Assembly: GCA_021804345.1 (NCBI GenBank)
Contig: JAJZHV010000019.1
Span: 1 to 10,687, forward strand
From: Pseudomonadota bacterium
GTDB taxonomy: Bacteria; Pseudomonadota; Gammaproteobacteria; Burkholderiales; Ferrovaceae
Direction of reading: 5' to 3'
Length of the DNA stretch: 10,687 nt
The translations under genes were made by a program, and so were the position numbers. The notes beneath the pieces were generated by a model. That model saw nothing but the letters and a program-made list of their open reading frames with translations, had not been told where the DNA came from and made no database searches. How positions within the stretch are numbered: the first letter of the stretch is position 1; the number at the start of each line of letters is the position of its first letter. Shown here piece after piece: positions 1 to 7,682 of this stretch.

Positions 1-39
1 CCGCAGAATCTCCTTTGCTTGATACTCATGGATCTTCAT
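1..39 (-). CDS. sucC: Succinyl-CoA ligase beta subunit (SucC/MtkA family), 5' end only
   Basis: Only the first 13 codons are present; the gene runs out of the window to the left. They read MKIHEYQAKEILR, which matches the very conserved start of the ADP-forming succinyl-CoA synthetase beta subunit (ATP-grasp fold). That subunit works with the alpha subunit SucD in the TCA cycle, converting succinyl-CoA to succinate with ATP formation. An AAAAGG ribosome binding site lies 8 bases upstream of the ATG, which supports this start. The paralogous malate-CoA ligase beta subunit (MtkA), used in the serine cycle of methylotrophs, begins almost identically, so 13 residues cannot separate the two. SucC is the default because it is far more common. 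It lies on the same strand as the DUF2889 gene, 130 bases downstream of its stop. Confidence 0.75.
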   Translation of the reverse strand, partial: MKIHEYQAKEILR

Positions 40-74
40 TCGATTGGCCTTTTAAGTAAATGGAAACAACCCGT

Positions 75-123
75 AAACGCCCTGCTCGGGCATTTTGTTA
101 CAACACAGCCCTGCGCGGCAGGG
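75..123 (-). terminator. Tandem hairpins between the DUF2889 gene and sucC (possible terminator)
   Basis: Reading leftwards from the DUF2889 gene, a perfect 6-bp stem with a 3-base loop (CCCTGC/GCAGGG, 109-123) is followed by an 8-bp stem with one G-U pair and a 5-base loop (75-95). The second is followed by moderately T-rich sequence (TACGGGTTGTTTCC) rather than a true T-run. The pair could end the DUF2889 transcript or form part of the sucC leader. The stems are seen directly; the function is inference. Confidence 0.35.
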
Positions 124-169
124 AAGCGCCCGCCTGGACTTCAAGACAGGTCCTTTGGATAGAGCTGCC

Positions 170-805
170 TTAGCCGCCTTTGGCGCCGCAGGAAGAGCCT
201 GTACCCACCGGCACCGCACAACCCTGAGTAGCATCCCCAGCGCCTTCCCCGGAGTTCGGGGGCTGGTTTGAAGAGGCCACCGCCCATTGAGGGTAAAATC
301 GGGCCACCACGGAACCGCGGGTATCGAGCGCATGGCACCCATCCAGGTGCGGCGGCTTTTTTGCGCCCAGGTCTTCTTCCGGATCGTAGCGCGTCTGAAA
401 GGCCACGGTAGCCAGCACCCCGATAAGCTCGGTCAGATGGGCACACCCCTGGAGTCCACCCAGACGTTCTTTCACGTGGCGCGTAAACCCAGGGCCGATA
501 CGCAGGCCTTCCAATTGGGCATACCGTGGGGTGATCGTTTCGCAGCTACCCGGATAAGGGCTGTCATCGGTGCTGGCTTGCGCCTCGCGTATGACCAGAT
601 CACGATCCACTACCAGGCGCATGCTCATTTGATGGATCGGTGTCCCTGCGGGAATGACATGGCTGTAGGAGTCAAAGGAAAATCCCTTCACATCCAGTAA
701 ATGGCCTTCGATATCATACCAGCCGTCCTCCCGCTGATAGCCATCGATTTCTAGGGTACGACGGTGGCGCAACTCGCGCGCAACTTTAGGATCGGTCAAG
801 GGCAT
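170..805 (-). CDS. DUF2889 family protein, function unknown
   Basis: The 211-residue product matches the uncharacterised DUF2889 family by its recognisable blocks: GYQREDGWYDIEGHLLD (22-38), IPAGTPIH (51-58), LRIGPGF (101-107), ERLGGLQGCAHLTEL (113-127) and, near the end, LDGCHAL and a YPQW motif (154-174). The start at 805 is preferred over a longer in-frame one because GAGGAG stands 5 bases before it and because family similarity begins there. There is no signal peptide or membrane segment, so it is probably cytoplasmic. After about residue 175 comes a tail of roughly 35 residues rich in Gly, Ser, Pro and Cys, which looks like an extension beyond the family core. It is divergent from slt, with 109 bases between the starts. 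No biochemical role can be assigned from sequence; the family call is by recognition, not search. Confidence 0.8.
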   Translation of the reverse strand: MPLTDPKVARELRHRRTLEIDGYQREDGWYDIEGHLLDVKGFSFDSYSHVIPAGTPIHQMSMRLVVDRDLVIREAQASTDDSPYPGSCETITPRYAQLEGLRIGPGFTRHVKERLGGLQGCAHLTELIGVLATVAFQTRYDPEEDLGAKKPPHLDGCHALDTRGSVVARFYPQWAVASSNQPPNSGEGAGDATQGCAVPVGTGSSCGAKGG

Positions 806-810
806 GCAAA

Positions 811-816
811 CTCCTC
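811..816 (-). promoter_or_regulatory. Shine-Dalgarno GAGGAG of the DUF2889 gene
   Basis: GAGGAG on the minus strand lies 5 bases before the ATG at 805. It decides the start, because the upstream in-frame alternative at 877 would ignore it and has no family similarity in its added residues. The rest of the 806-914 gap holds AT-rich hexamers (around 818-826 on minus, TAGTAT at 901 on plus) but no convincingly paired -35/-10 on either strand. Confidence 0.7.
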
Positions 817-914
817 TATCATATATCAGACTCAAATCCGAGCCGCCATGATACGCCTGATTCTGCCCAAAGCGCAAAACGCCAGCCCACGGCCTTGTGG
901 TAGTATCCCACGGG

Positions 915-2855
915 ATGAAACGTTCGATGCACCGTCCATGGCTTCAACTTCCCGGGCTACTGCTGCTGGGCATTGTACTGCACACCCCAGTCCTGGGACA
1001 GCCAACCCAAGCCGATCAGCAGTTGCTGCAAGCCCATCAGGCCTGGCTGTCACACGACCTGCCGCGCCTGACGCAGGCGCGTCAATGGCTGCAACAGGAC
1101 CCTCTGGGAGATTACCCGCTCTACTGGTTACTGGAAACCCGTCTGGCACAGCCTGGTCTGCCGGATGAGCCTGCTTTGCAGCAGTTCTTTACACAATACC
1201 CCCAAAGCCCACTGGCGCCGGGATTGAAACTGGACTGGCTTAAGGCCCTGGGACGACATCAGGAGTGGGACGCCTTCTTGCGCACTCTGACCCCCGAGGC
1301 CTTGCAGGACCCAGAAGTGGCCTGCGATCAGCTACAGGCCCGTTGGGCGCACCAGGAAGACAGCGCGTTGCAGGAAGCACTGGCCCTCTGGCGCCGCCCG
1401 GAACGCCCTGCCGATAGCTGCACACCGCTCTTTGAGGTCTTGAATCAACGCGGACAGCTCCCTCCTGCCCTGGTCTGGCCCAGGATGCGCCGGGCTCTGG
1501 CACACGACAGCTTAGGCCAAGCCCTGTGGGTCAATCGTTTTTTGCCGCCAGCACAAGCGCTGTCGGAGAAGAGTCTGACACACGTGTTGGCCCACCCCCG
1601 CCAGTACCTGCACGCTCTCCCTTCCGGTGATCCCAGCGCCCTGCCCAAAGGCCAGCAAGAACTCGGATTATGGGCTCTGGGCCTGTGGGCCCAGAGCGAC
1701 CCGGCGGCCGCAGCGGATTACTGGACCTTGCACAGCGCCGATTGGGGAGCCGAAGCGGCCTCCTGGGGTTGGCAACGCATCGTGGCCCAGGCCGCTCCCC
1801 GAGGCGAGCCACACGTCCTGGAATGGTTCGATCAAATCACCGGGCCCGTGCAAGAGGACAGCCTAACCGTTTGGTGGATCCGCGCCGCCCTGCGCCAACA
1901 ACAATGGTCGAGCGTACTGCGCGCCATGGCGCATTTATCGCCCACAGAGGCCCTGAAGCCTGAATGGCGTTACTGGCGGGCCCGTGCCCTGAATGCCCAG
2001 GGACAAAGCGATGCGGCACGCGCCCTGTTACTGGCCTTGTCCCAGGAATCGCATTACTACGGTTTGTTGGCCCTGGAGGATCTGGGCGGACATTGGTCCT
2101 GGCCTGAAGCACCACCCGCGGTGAATGAATCCGAGATGCAAGCGTTGGAGCCCCGGCTGACGAGGGCTTTGCGTCTGCATCAACTGGATCTGGTTGCGGA
2201 ATCACGCCTGGAATGGAGCGCGGTCAATCACGACCTCACCCCGCGCCAAAAACTTGTGGCCGCCAACCTGGCTGCCGCCTGGCAATGGTATGACCGCATG
2301 ATCTACAGCGTGGAGCGCTCTGGCCCACAACAGGATTTTTCCCTGCGCTTTCCGCTGCCGTTTCAGTCCAGGGTGCATGCTCTGGCCCAACAAAATCATC
2401 TGGAGGAAGCCTGGATTTATGGTCTGATGCGCCAGGAAAGTCATTTTTATGCTGCGGCACGCTCCCACAGCGGCGCCATGGGGTTGATGCAATTGATGCC
2501 TGATACAGCGCGCTGGCTGGCCCACAAGATTCCAATCCCAGCGTTCAGCATCCTGCAAGCCAACGACGTGGATACCAATCTGCAACTGGGGACTTTCTAT
2601 CTGAGCCTGTTGCAACGTCAATTGGGCAATCCGGTATTGGCCACCGCAGGCTATAATGCAGGGCCGCATCGCGCTCAGGATTGGTATGCAACCGGCCCCA
2701 AGGACCCTACCCTGTTTGTGGCAACCATTCCCATTCACGAAACCCGAGGATATGTGGAAAACGTCCTGTTCAACAGCACTCTCTACAGCCAGCGCCTAGG
2801 AAGTGCGCCCCAGTCCTTGCATCAATGGTTAAGCACCCTGCAATCCAGTCCATGA
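915..2855 (+). CDS. slt: Soluble lytic murein transglycosylase (Slt70 type)
   Basis: This 646-residue protein matches the size of E. coli Slt70 (645). The family cleaves the MurNAc-GlcNAc bond of peptidoglycan in the periplasm and forms 1,6-anhydro-MurNAc ends, in cell-wall turnover and recycling. Residues 1-28 look like a Sec signal peptide: basic MKRSMHR, a Leu-rich core, then VLG before the likely cleavage point, with no lipobox Cys. Residues from about 30 to 480 are helical, rich in Leu, Ala and Trp, as expected of the superhelical ring domain. The catalytic lysozyme-like domain is C-terminal: RQESHF with catalytic Glu508, GLMQLMP (523-529) and AGYNAGP (578-584, Tyr580). The ATG at 915 is chosen because it opens the signal peptide; the ribosome site is weak, and a GTG at 897 or ATG at 927 are alternatives. 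The stop overlaps the cca start by 4 bases. Confidence 0.93.
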   Translation: MKRSMHRPWLQLPGLLLLGIVLHTPVLGQPTQADQQLLQAHQAWLSHDLPRLTQARQWLQQDPLGDYPLYWLLETRLAQPGLPDEPALQQFFTQYPQSPLAPGLKLDWLKALGRHQEWDAFLRTLTPEALQDPEVACDQLQARWAHQEDSALQEALALWRRPERPADSCTPLFEVLNQRGQLPPALVWPRMRRALAHDSLGQALWVNRFLPPAQALSEKSLTHVLAHPRQYLHALPSGDPSALPKGQQELGLWALGLWAQSDPAAAADYWTLHSADWGAEAASWGWQRIVAQAAPRGEPHVLEWFDQITGPVQEDSLTVWWIRAALRQQQWSSVLRAMAHLSPTEALKPEWRYWRARALNAQGQSDAARALLLALSQESHYYGLLALEDLGGHWSWPEAPPAVNESEMQALEPRLTRALRLHQLDLVAESRLEWSAVNHDLTPRQKLVAANLAAAWQWYDRMIYSVERSGPQQDFSLRFPLPFQSRVHALAQQNHLEEAWIYGLMRQESHFYAAARSHSGAMGLMQLMPDTARWLAHKIPIPAFSILQANDVDTNLQLGTFYLSLLQRQLGNPVLATAGYNAGPHRAQDWYATGPKDPTLFVATIPIHETRGYVENVLFNSTLYSQRLGSAPQSLHQWLSTLQSSP

Positions 2856-4021
2856 AAATCTATCGAGTGGGCGGAGCAGTGCGCGATCGACTGCTGGGCC
2901 TGCCCATTCAGGACCAGGACTGGGTGGTGGTGGGCGCAACCCCCGCCCAAATGCTGGCCTTGGGATTCAAACCCGTGGGGCGTGATTTTCCGGTATTCCT
3001 GCACCCCCAAACCCATGAAGAATATGCCCTGGCCCGCACCGAACGCAAACACGCGCCGGGCTACAGGGGATTTGAGGTGCATGCCAGCCCCGAGGTCACC
3101 CTGGAACAGGATCTGGCGCGGAGGGACCTCACCATCAATGCCATGGCCGAGGATGAATCAGGTCAAGTCATCGACCCCTTCGGAGGGCAGCAGGATTTGC
3201 AACAGCGCTTGCTGCGCCATGTCAGTTCCGCCTTTACGGAAGACCCGGTACGGATTTTACGCGTTGCCCGTTTTGCCGCCCGCTTCAAGCATCCGTTTCA
3301 GTTCAGGGTAGCCCCGGAAACAGTCCAACTCATGCAACAGATGGTGCAACAAGGTGAAGTGGACGCATTGGTACCCGAACGGGTTTGGCAGGAAGTGGCG
3401 CGGGGTCTGTGGGAAGCGCAGCCCGGAGAACTGTTTTTGGTACTGGATCAATGTGGCGCCCTGGAACGCCTGTTTCCAGAACTGGCCCCCTGGTGGCTGC
3501 TCAATGCCCCGGCCGCCTTGGCCAGCCTAGCCACCGCCGCTGCCCGGGGCTTGCCCCTGGACGTGCGCCTGTCCAGTTGGCTATGCGCCCTGTTGCAGGG
3601 CGCACCCCAAGCAGGACGCCCGCTCATCGAAAGCCTGAGCAAACGCCTGCGCTTTCCCAACGAAATCGCCGACTTGGCACGCCTGACCTGCGAACAGTGC
3701 GATGAGGTTACTTTCAGCCTGCAGGCCGATGCACAGGCCATCATGGGCCTGCTGGAGCGACTAGACGCCATCCGTCGGCCGGCACGTTTTGAGAATCTGC
3801 TGTCAGCCCACGCCTGCTATCTGTCCCAGGACATTCACAGTCCCTATTTCGACCAAGACCAGTCCATTCACGCCCGTTTGCGCCTGGCGCTACAAGCCGT
3901 TCTGGAAGTGCCTGCCGCAGAAGTGGCACACAGCACCCCTGACCCCAAACTCATCCCCGAGCGTATTCGCGAGGCCCGCGTCAGGGCGATTTGCCAGCAA
4001 CTGTCTTCCCAGGACCCCTAA
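2852..4021 (+). CDS. cca: CCA-adding tRNA nucleotidyltransferase with degenerate HD domain
   Basis: The 389-residue product aligns by eye with E. coli Cca (412) from its first residue. The family adds or repairs the 3' CCA of tRNA using CTP and ATP. Visible motifs are GGAVRD (7-12), the catalytic DQD carboxylates Asp21 and Asp23, RRDLTINA (90-97), and the EDPVR plus RVARFAAR nucleotide-recognition region (131-145). The ATG at 2852 overlaps the slt stop as ATGA and puts the glycine motif at the usual place; no strong ribosome site precedes it, so translational coupling to slt is likely. The oddity is in the C-terminal half. The segment matching the E. coli HD domain (about 213-262) reads SWLCALLQGAPQ where E. 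coli has CHDLGKG, and the following His-rich loop is missing. CCA addition should be intact, but the HD phosphodiesterase/phosphatase activity is probably absent. Confidence 0.92.
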   Translation: MKIYRVGGAVRDRLLGLPIQDQDWVVVGATPAQMLALGFKPVGRDFPVFLHPQTHEEYALARTERKHAPGYRGFEVHASPEVTLEQDLARRDLTINAMAEDESGQVIDPFGGQQDLQQRLLRHVSSAFTEDPVRILRVARFAARFKHPFQFRVAPETVQLMQQMVQQGEVDALVPERVWQEVARGLWEAQPGELFLVLDQCGALERLFPELAPWWLLNAPAALASLATAAARGLPLDVRLSSWLCALLQGAPQAGRPLIESLSKRLRFPNEIADLARLTCEQCDEVTFSLQADAQAIMGLLERLDAIRRPARFENLLSAHACYLSQDIHSPYFDQDQSIHARLRLALQAVLEVPAAEVAHSTPDPKLIPERIREARVRAICQQLSSQDP

Positions 4022-4049
4022 ACTCGACGCCCAACGTCCTCAGGTGGCT

Positions 4050-5279
4050 TTACTCCTGCAACCCAAGGAGCTGGAGCGCTGGCCCTGCCGCTGGACCGCG
4101 TCCTAACACCAGCACCTTGAATAACTCTCCCATTTCCGCAGGGCTTAATAACTGTTGAACAGCTGCCACAGCAGGAAGGTAGTGATGAACCGCCTCTGGG
4201 TCTTTCGCGGCCAGCAGCGCTGTGATGCCGTTTTGGATCAGCCAGGCTGCCTGGGTTTGATAATCCAGAACCGCCAGTCCATGGGCGCTAGCCACTCGGG
4301 CCAGCGCCGTAAAGTCCACGTGCGCCGTAATATCCTGCAACCCCGGATAGCAAAAAGGATCGGTATGGGCGTGATGCCGGTAGTGACACATCAATGTTCC
4401 GGTGTTACGTTGCGGATGATAAAACTCGCGCGCCGGAAAACCGTAATCGATGAATAGGGCCTGACCCTTCAGCAAGGAGCGGGCCAGGGTCGCCATCACC
4501 TCCTGGGCCGCCAAATTGACTTCGGTGTCATAGGTTCCGCACCAGTCCCGCACCTGGGGCAACGCCTGAGTCAGGCGGGCATGATGCAAGGGGCGCGCCG
4601 CTTGGACCCACTGCTTCGTATGCGGGTGATGCGCTACACCCAACTCCTCCCAGCGCCCCTGGTCCCAGCGCAAACGATGCACCGGCATAGCATCCAGGAC
4701 CTCGTTAGCCAACACCACACCGATGATCTGTTCGGGCCAATGCTCGCACCACTGCACACGTTGCAGGACATGGGGCGGCAGTTGGGCCAGTGTGGCTTGC
4801 TGGCGCGCACGCAAATCAGGGCTGAGTTCCAGAATCAGGTACTGTTGTGGCAATGCATCTTGGCGCTGCAGCGCCAGCAACAGATCGAGGGCAAGACGCC
4901 CGGTACCCGCCCCCAACTCCAGCAGGACCGGAGCATCCGGGCTGACCACCGATGGATTTTGGCCCAAGGGCGAGGCAGCACCTGCCCTGGCCTCCTGGAA
5001 TAACTCGCGGAGCACCGACCCCACATGGTTTGCAAGCGTCTGGGCAAATAGCGGGGTCAGCTCGGGTGCGGTAACAAAATCCCCTTCACGACCCAACTTG
5101 ACCGCTCCCGCACTGTAATAACCCAGCCCCGGCGCATACAGCGCTAACTGCATGAACTGGGCAAAGTTGATCCAGCCCCCAGCCTGCTCGATGGTCTGGT
5201 CGATGAGCTGACGCAGTGCGGCACTATGCGCCAATGCCACGGAGTCAGGCTGCAAGGACTGGGGTAAAATAGACTGCAT
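4050..5279 (-). CDS. midA: SAM-dependent methyltransferase, MidA/NDUFAF7 family (COG1565)
   Basis: This 409-residue protein has a class I methyltransferase core. Residues 48-82 carry the family signature, with [11 protein letters not shown] followed by [11 protein letters not shown]. Motif I is ELGAGTGR (121-128), [10 protein letters not shown] (151-160) fits the acidic SAM-ribose strand, and [12 protein letters not shown] (191-202) fits motif IV. A later FIDYG block followed by Tyr/His-rich sequence is also typical. The eukaryotic relative NDUFAF7 methylates an arginine of the NDUFS2 subunit of respiratory complex I; the substrate of bacterial members is not established. The ATG at 5279 is chosen because family similarity starts just after it and a GTGAG lies 7 bases upstream. 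A GTG at 5291 and an in-frame ATG at 5375 remain possible, the latter giving 441 residues. It converges with cca (28-base gap, no terminator seen) and diverges from ttcA. Confidence 0.85.
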   Translation of the reverse strand: MQSILPQSLQPDSVALAHSAALRQLIDQTIEQAGGWINFAQFMQLALYAPGLGYYSAGAVKLGREGDFVTAPELTPLFAQTLANHVGSVLRELFQEARAGAASPLGQNPSVVSPDAPVLLELGAGTGRLALDLLLALQRQDALPQQYLILELSPDLRARQQATLAQLPPHVLQRVQWCEHWPEQIIGVVLANEVLDAMPVHRLRWDQGRWEELGVAHHPHTKQWVQAARPLHHARLTQALPQVRDWCGTYDTEVNLAAQEVMATLARSLLKGQALFIDYGFPAREFYHPQRNTGTLMCHYRHHAHTDPFCYPGLQDITAHVDFTALARVASAHGLAVLDYQTQAAWLIQNGITALLAAKDPEAVHHYLPAVAAVQQLLSPAEMGELFKVLVLGRGPAAGPALQLLGLQE

Positions 5280-5410
5280 GCAATCGCTCACTATCCGGCC
5301 GCCAAGAGACTTCAAAAGCGGTACTCTACCAAAACCGACCCCCGCTGTGCGGGCAATCGCCTCTCCAGAGGCCATGGTTTCCCTGTAACACCATTCCCCA
5401 GGACACCCCC
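5280..5410. promoter_or_regulatory. Divergent midA/ttcA intergenic region with two small hairpins
   Basis: These 131 bases must hold the promoters of both flanking genes if midA starts at 5279. Two compact inverted repeats lie near the ttcA side: CCCGC-TGT-GCGGG (5341-5353) and GCCTC-TCCA-GAGGC (5359-5372). Neither is followed by a T-run, so they are not obvious terminators. I could not pair a good -35 with a good -10 on either strand. The ttcA ribosome site AGGA is at 5400-5403. The hairpins are seen; a regulatory role is inference. Confidence 0.45.
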
Positions 5411-6319
5411 ATGTCGCACGATTTTCTCAGCCGTTCGAACACTGCGCTACGCCTGGAGCAACGCCTGCAAGGAGCTGTGGGCCGGGCGCTGGCCGATTTC
5501 GCCATGCTTCAGGCGCACGACAGGGTCATGGTCTGCCTGAGTGGTGGTAAGGACTCACATGCCCTGTTGACCCTCCTGCTGGCCTTGCAACGCCGCGCCC
5601 CAATCCCATTCCGGCTCATTGCCGTCAATCTGGACCAAAAGCAGCCGGGCTTTCCAGCCCATGTACTGCCGCAGTACCTGGAGACGCTGGAGGTCGATTA
5701 CCGGATCATCGAGGCGGATACGTATGCCATCGTGCAAGAAAAAATCGCGCCTGGTAAAACCACCTGCTCCCTGTGTTCGCGTCTGCGCCGTGGCGTTTTA
5801 TACCGCACCGCCAAGGCTCTGGGGGCCAACAAGATCGCCCTGGGTCATCACCGCGACGACATGGTGGAAACATTTTTTCTCAACCTGTTCCATGGTGGCC
5901 GTCTAAAGGGCATGCCCCCCAAATTGATCACCGATGACGGACACCATGTGGTGATCCGGCCCCTGGCCTACTGCCGTGAAAGCGACTTGAGCCGCTATGC
6001 CCAGCAGAAGGCTTTCCCCATCATTCCCTGCGATCTCTGTGGCTCACAGGATAACCTTCAGCGCCAGGCCATCAAACAGTGGCTGCAAGCGGAAGAAAAG
6101 GCGCACCCAGGACGCATGGACAACATTTTTTCTGGCCTACAGGCGGTCACTCCCTCCCATCTGGCCGATACTGCCCTGTTTGATTTCGCCGCTCTGCATC
6201 CCACACAACGCCCCGAACCCGAGGGCGACCGGCTGTTTGATCCTGCTCCTGATCACGCAGTGGCTCTTCGCTTGACCCATCACAGCGGGCGCCGCATCTA
6301 TTTCCAGAAGAGGTCATAG
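5411..6319 (+). CDS. ttcA: tRNA 2-thiocytidine(32) synthetase TtcA
   Basis: The 302-residue protein is a PP-loop ATPase close to E. coli TtcA (311). TtcA activates C32 of certain tRNAs with ATP and replaces the 2-oxygen with sulfur, using a [4Fe-4S] cluster. The sequence shows SGGKDS (44-49), [10 protein letters not shown] (73-82), the cluster pair Cys119 and Cys122 in [18 protein letters not shown] (145-150), and the third-ligand region [10 protein letters not shown] with Cys207 and Cys210. All signature residues are present, so it should be active. The start is supported by AGGA 7 bases upstream and by position relative to the family. Only the tail after about residue 265 is divergent. It is the first gene rightwards from the divergent midA gap; the aminotransferase gene follows after 53 bases, so the two may share a transcript ending at the terminator after 7620. 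Confidence 0.95.
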   Translation: MSHDFLSRSNTALRLEQRLQGAVGRALADFAMLQAHDRVMVCLSGGKDSHALLTLLLALQRRAPIPFRLIAVNLDQKQPGFPAHVLPQYLETLEVDYRIIEADTYAIVQEKIAPGKTTCSLCSRLRRGVLYRTAKALGANKIALGHHRDDMVETFFLNLFHGGRLKGMPPKLITDDGHHVVIRPLAYCRESDLSRYAQQKAFPIIPCDLCGSQDNLQRQAIKQWLQAEEKAHPGRMDNIFSGLQAVTPSHLADTALFDFAALHPTQRPEPEGDRLFDPAPDHAVALRLTHHSGRRIYFQKRS

Positions 6320-6372
6320 CGCAAAAGTCAAAACTTTCATAGAATAGACTATTGCCTATCAGGAACAGCACC

Positions 6373-7620
6373 ATGAACTCGCCCATTCAGCATTTGCCCG
6401 CCAAGAAGATCAATTCCTTCTACCCCCCCCAACGGACTCTGATGGGTCCTGGTCCCTCCGAAATTGCACCACGCGTGCTGGCAGCCATGTCGCTACCGTG
6501 CATCGGCTATCTGGACCCCATCTTCGTGGACATGATGGACGAGCTCAAAACCCTGCTCCGTTACGCTTACCAAACCGACAACCCTCTGACTTTTCCGGCA
6601 TCCGGGCCCGGTTCTGTGGGCATGGAAATGTGCTTTGTCAATATGGTGGATCCTGGTGACAAGGTCATCGTCTGCCGCAATGGGGTGTTTGGGGGGCGCA
6701 TGATCGAAAACGTGACGCGCTGTGGCGGTGTTCCCATCGTCGTCGAAGACACCTGGGGCGAACCAGTCGACCCCAACAAGCTGGAAGAAACACTCAAACA
6801 GCACCCCGACACCAAGGTGGTTGCTTTTGTACTGGCAGAAACCTCCACGGGTTGCATGTCGGACGCCAAGACGCTGGTAGAGATTGCACACCGGTATGGT
6901 GCGCTGACCATCGTCGACGCGGTCACCCAACTGGGTGGAACCCCTCTATTCGTGGATGAATGGAACATCGACGCCATCTACTCCGGCAGTCAGAAATGCC
7001 TGTCCTGCACCCCGGGACTATCCCCCGTCTCCTTCAGCGAACGGGTGGTGGAACAAGTACGTGCACGGAAACACCGCTGTCAGAGCTGGTTTATGGATCT
7101 TGATCTGGTATTGGGGTACTGGGGAACCACCAACCGTACCTACCATCACACAGCGCCCATTAACGGCCTGTTTGCGCTGCACGAATCCCTGCTGTTGCTG
7201 CGCGAGGAAGGCCTGGAAAATGCTTGGTCCCGCCATACGCGTCACTACTTGGCGCTCAAGGCTGGCCTGGAAGCCATGGGACTACAATATCTGGTCCAGG
7301 AACCCTACCGCCTGCCACAACTGAACACAGTGCGGGTTCCTGAAGGCATTGATGAGGCCAAGGTCCGCAAGGCCTTGCTGCAGGAATTCAACGTGGAAAT
7401 TGGAGCGGGTCTGGGGCCTTTGGCAGGTAAAATCTGGCGTTTTGGCTTGATGGGGTACTCTGCCAAAACAGAAAACGTGATGCTCTGTCTTTCGGCCCTC
7501 GGTTCCATTTTGATGGACATGGGGTACCCGGTCAAGGTGGGTATCGCCGAAGCCGCAGCCCATCAGTCCTATTCCGAGCAACATGCCCTGGCCGCTGCCA
7601 AAAAAATCAAGGCCGCCTGA
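6373..7620 (+). CDS. Class V aminotransferase, serine/alanine-glyoxylate type
   Basis: This 415-residue PLP enzyme belongs to the AGT/SGAT branch of class V aminotransferases, which moves the amino group of serine or alanine onto glyoxylate to give glycine. Motifs in order are RTLMGPGPSE (21-30), ASGPGS around 76-81 for PLP phosphate contact, VDAVTQLGG (181-189) with Asp182 expected on the PLP ring nitrogen, SGSQKCL with Schiff-base Lys208, and WRFGLMG (355-361) with Arg356 expected to bind the substrate carboxylate. The ATG at 6373 is favoured by AGGA 8 bases upstream; a TTG at 6352 would add only 7 residues. A TAGAAT at 6340 is a possible -10, but its -35 is poor. In RuBisCO autotrophs the enzyme salvages glyoxylate from phosphoglycolate; in methylotrophs (sgaA) it serves the serine cycle. 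Amino donor preference cannot be read from sequence, so no symbol is given. Confidence 0.85.
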   Translation: MNSPIQHLPAKKINSFYPPQRTLMGPGPSEIAPRVLAAMSLPCIGYLDPIFVDMMDELKTLLRYAYQTDNPLTFPASGPGSVGMEMCFVNMVDPGDKVIVCRNGVFGGRMIENVTRCGGVPIVVEDTWGEPVDPNKLEETLKQHPDTKVVAFVLAETSTGCMSDAKTLVEIAHRYGALTIVDAVTQLGGTPLFVDEWNIDAIYSGSQKCLSCTPGLSPVSFSERVVEQVRARKHRCQSWFMDLDLVLGYWGTTNRTYHHTAPINGLFALHESLLLLREEGLENAWSRHTRHYLALKAGLEAMGLQYLVQEPYRLPQLNTVRVPEGIDEAKVRKALLQEFNVEIGAGLGPLAGKIWRFGLMGYSAKTENVMLCLSALGSILMDMGYPVKVGIAEAAAHQSYSEQHALAAAKKIKAA

Positions 7621-7632
7621 GCGACCCTGAAC

Positions 7633-7670
7633 CCGGGCGATGCTCCGCTTGGACCATCGCCCGGTTTTTT
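7633..7670 (+). terminator. Strong intrinsic terminator after the aminotransferase gene
   Basis: CCGGGCGATG (7633-7642) pairs perfectly with CATCGCCCGG (7655-7664). The stem continues past one C-C mismatch with TCC/GGA closing a GCTT tetraloop. Six Ts follow at 7665-7670. It begins 12 bases after the stop of the aminotransferase gene. On the minus strand the stem is not followed by Ts, so it probably does not terminate the converging metF transcript efficiently. Confidence 0.93.
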
Positions 7671-7682
7671 CTCTGCCCGGCC

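Noticed and set aside
287..700. A 137-codon plus-strand reading frame opposite the DUF2889 gene
   Set aside because: It lies wholly inside a gene with clear family motifs on the other strand, has no good ribosome site, and its product shows no recognisable domain.
806..914. Paired promoters in the divergent DUF2889/slt gap
   Set aside because: AT-rich hexamers exist, but those on the minus strand sit too close to the DUF2889 start codon and none has a matching -35.
2202..2738. A 178-codon minus-strand reading frame opposite the catalytic end of slt
   Set aside because: It is fully antisense to the conserved lysozyme-like domain, and its composition reflects the complement of slt codons.
4022..4049. 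Bidirectional terminator between cca and midA
   Set aside because: Only 4-5 bp complementarities (for example GACG/CGTC) are present, without T-runs on either strand.
6317..6345. Promoter for the aminotransferase gene with -10 TAGAAT at 6340
   Set aside because: The -10 is good, but the hexamer at the proper distance (TAGCGC) is a poor -35. It is left as a remark and not as a feature.
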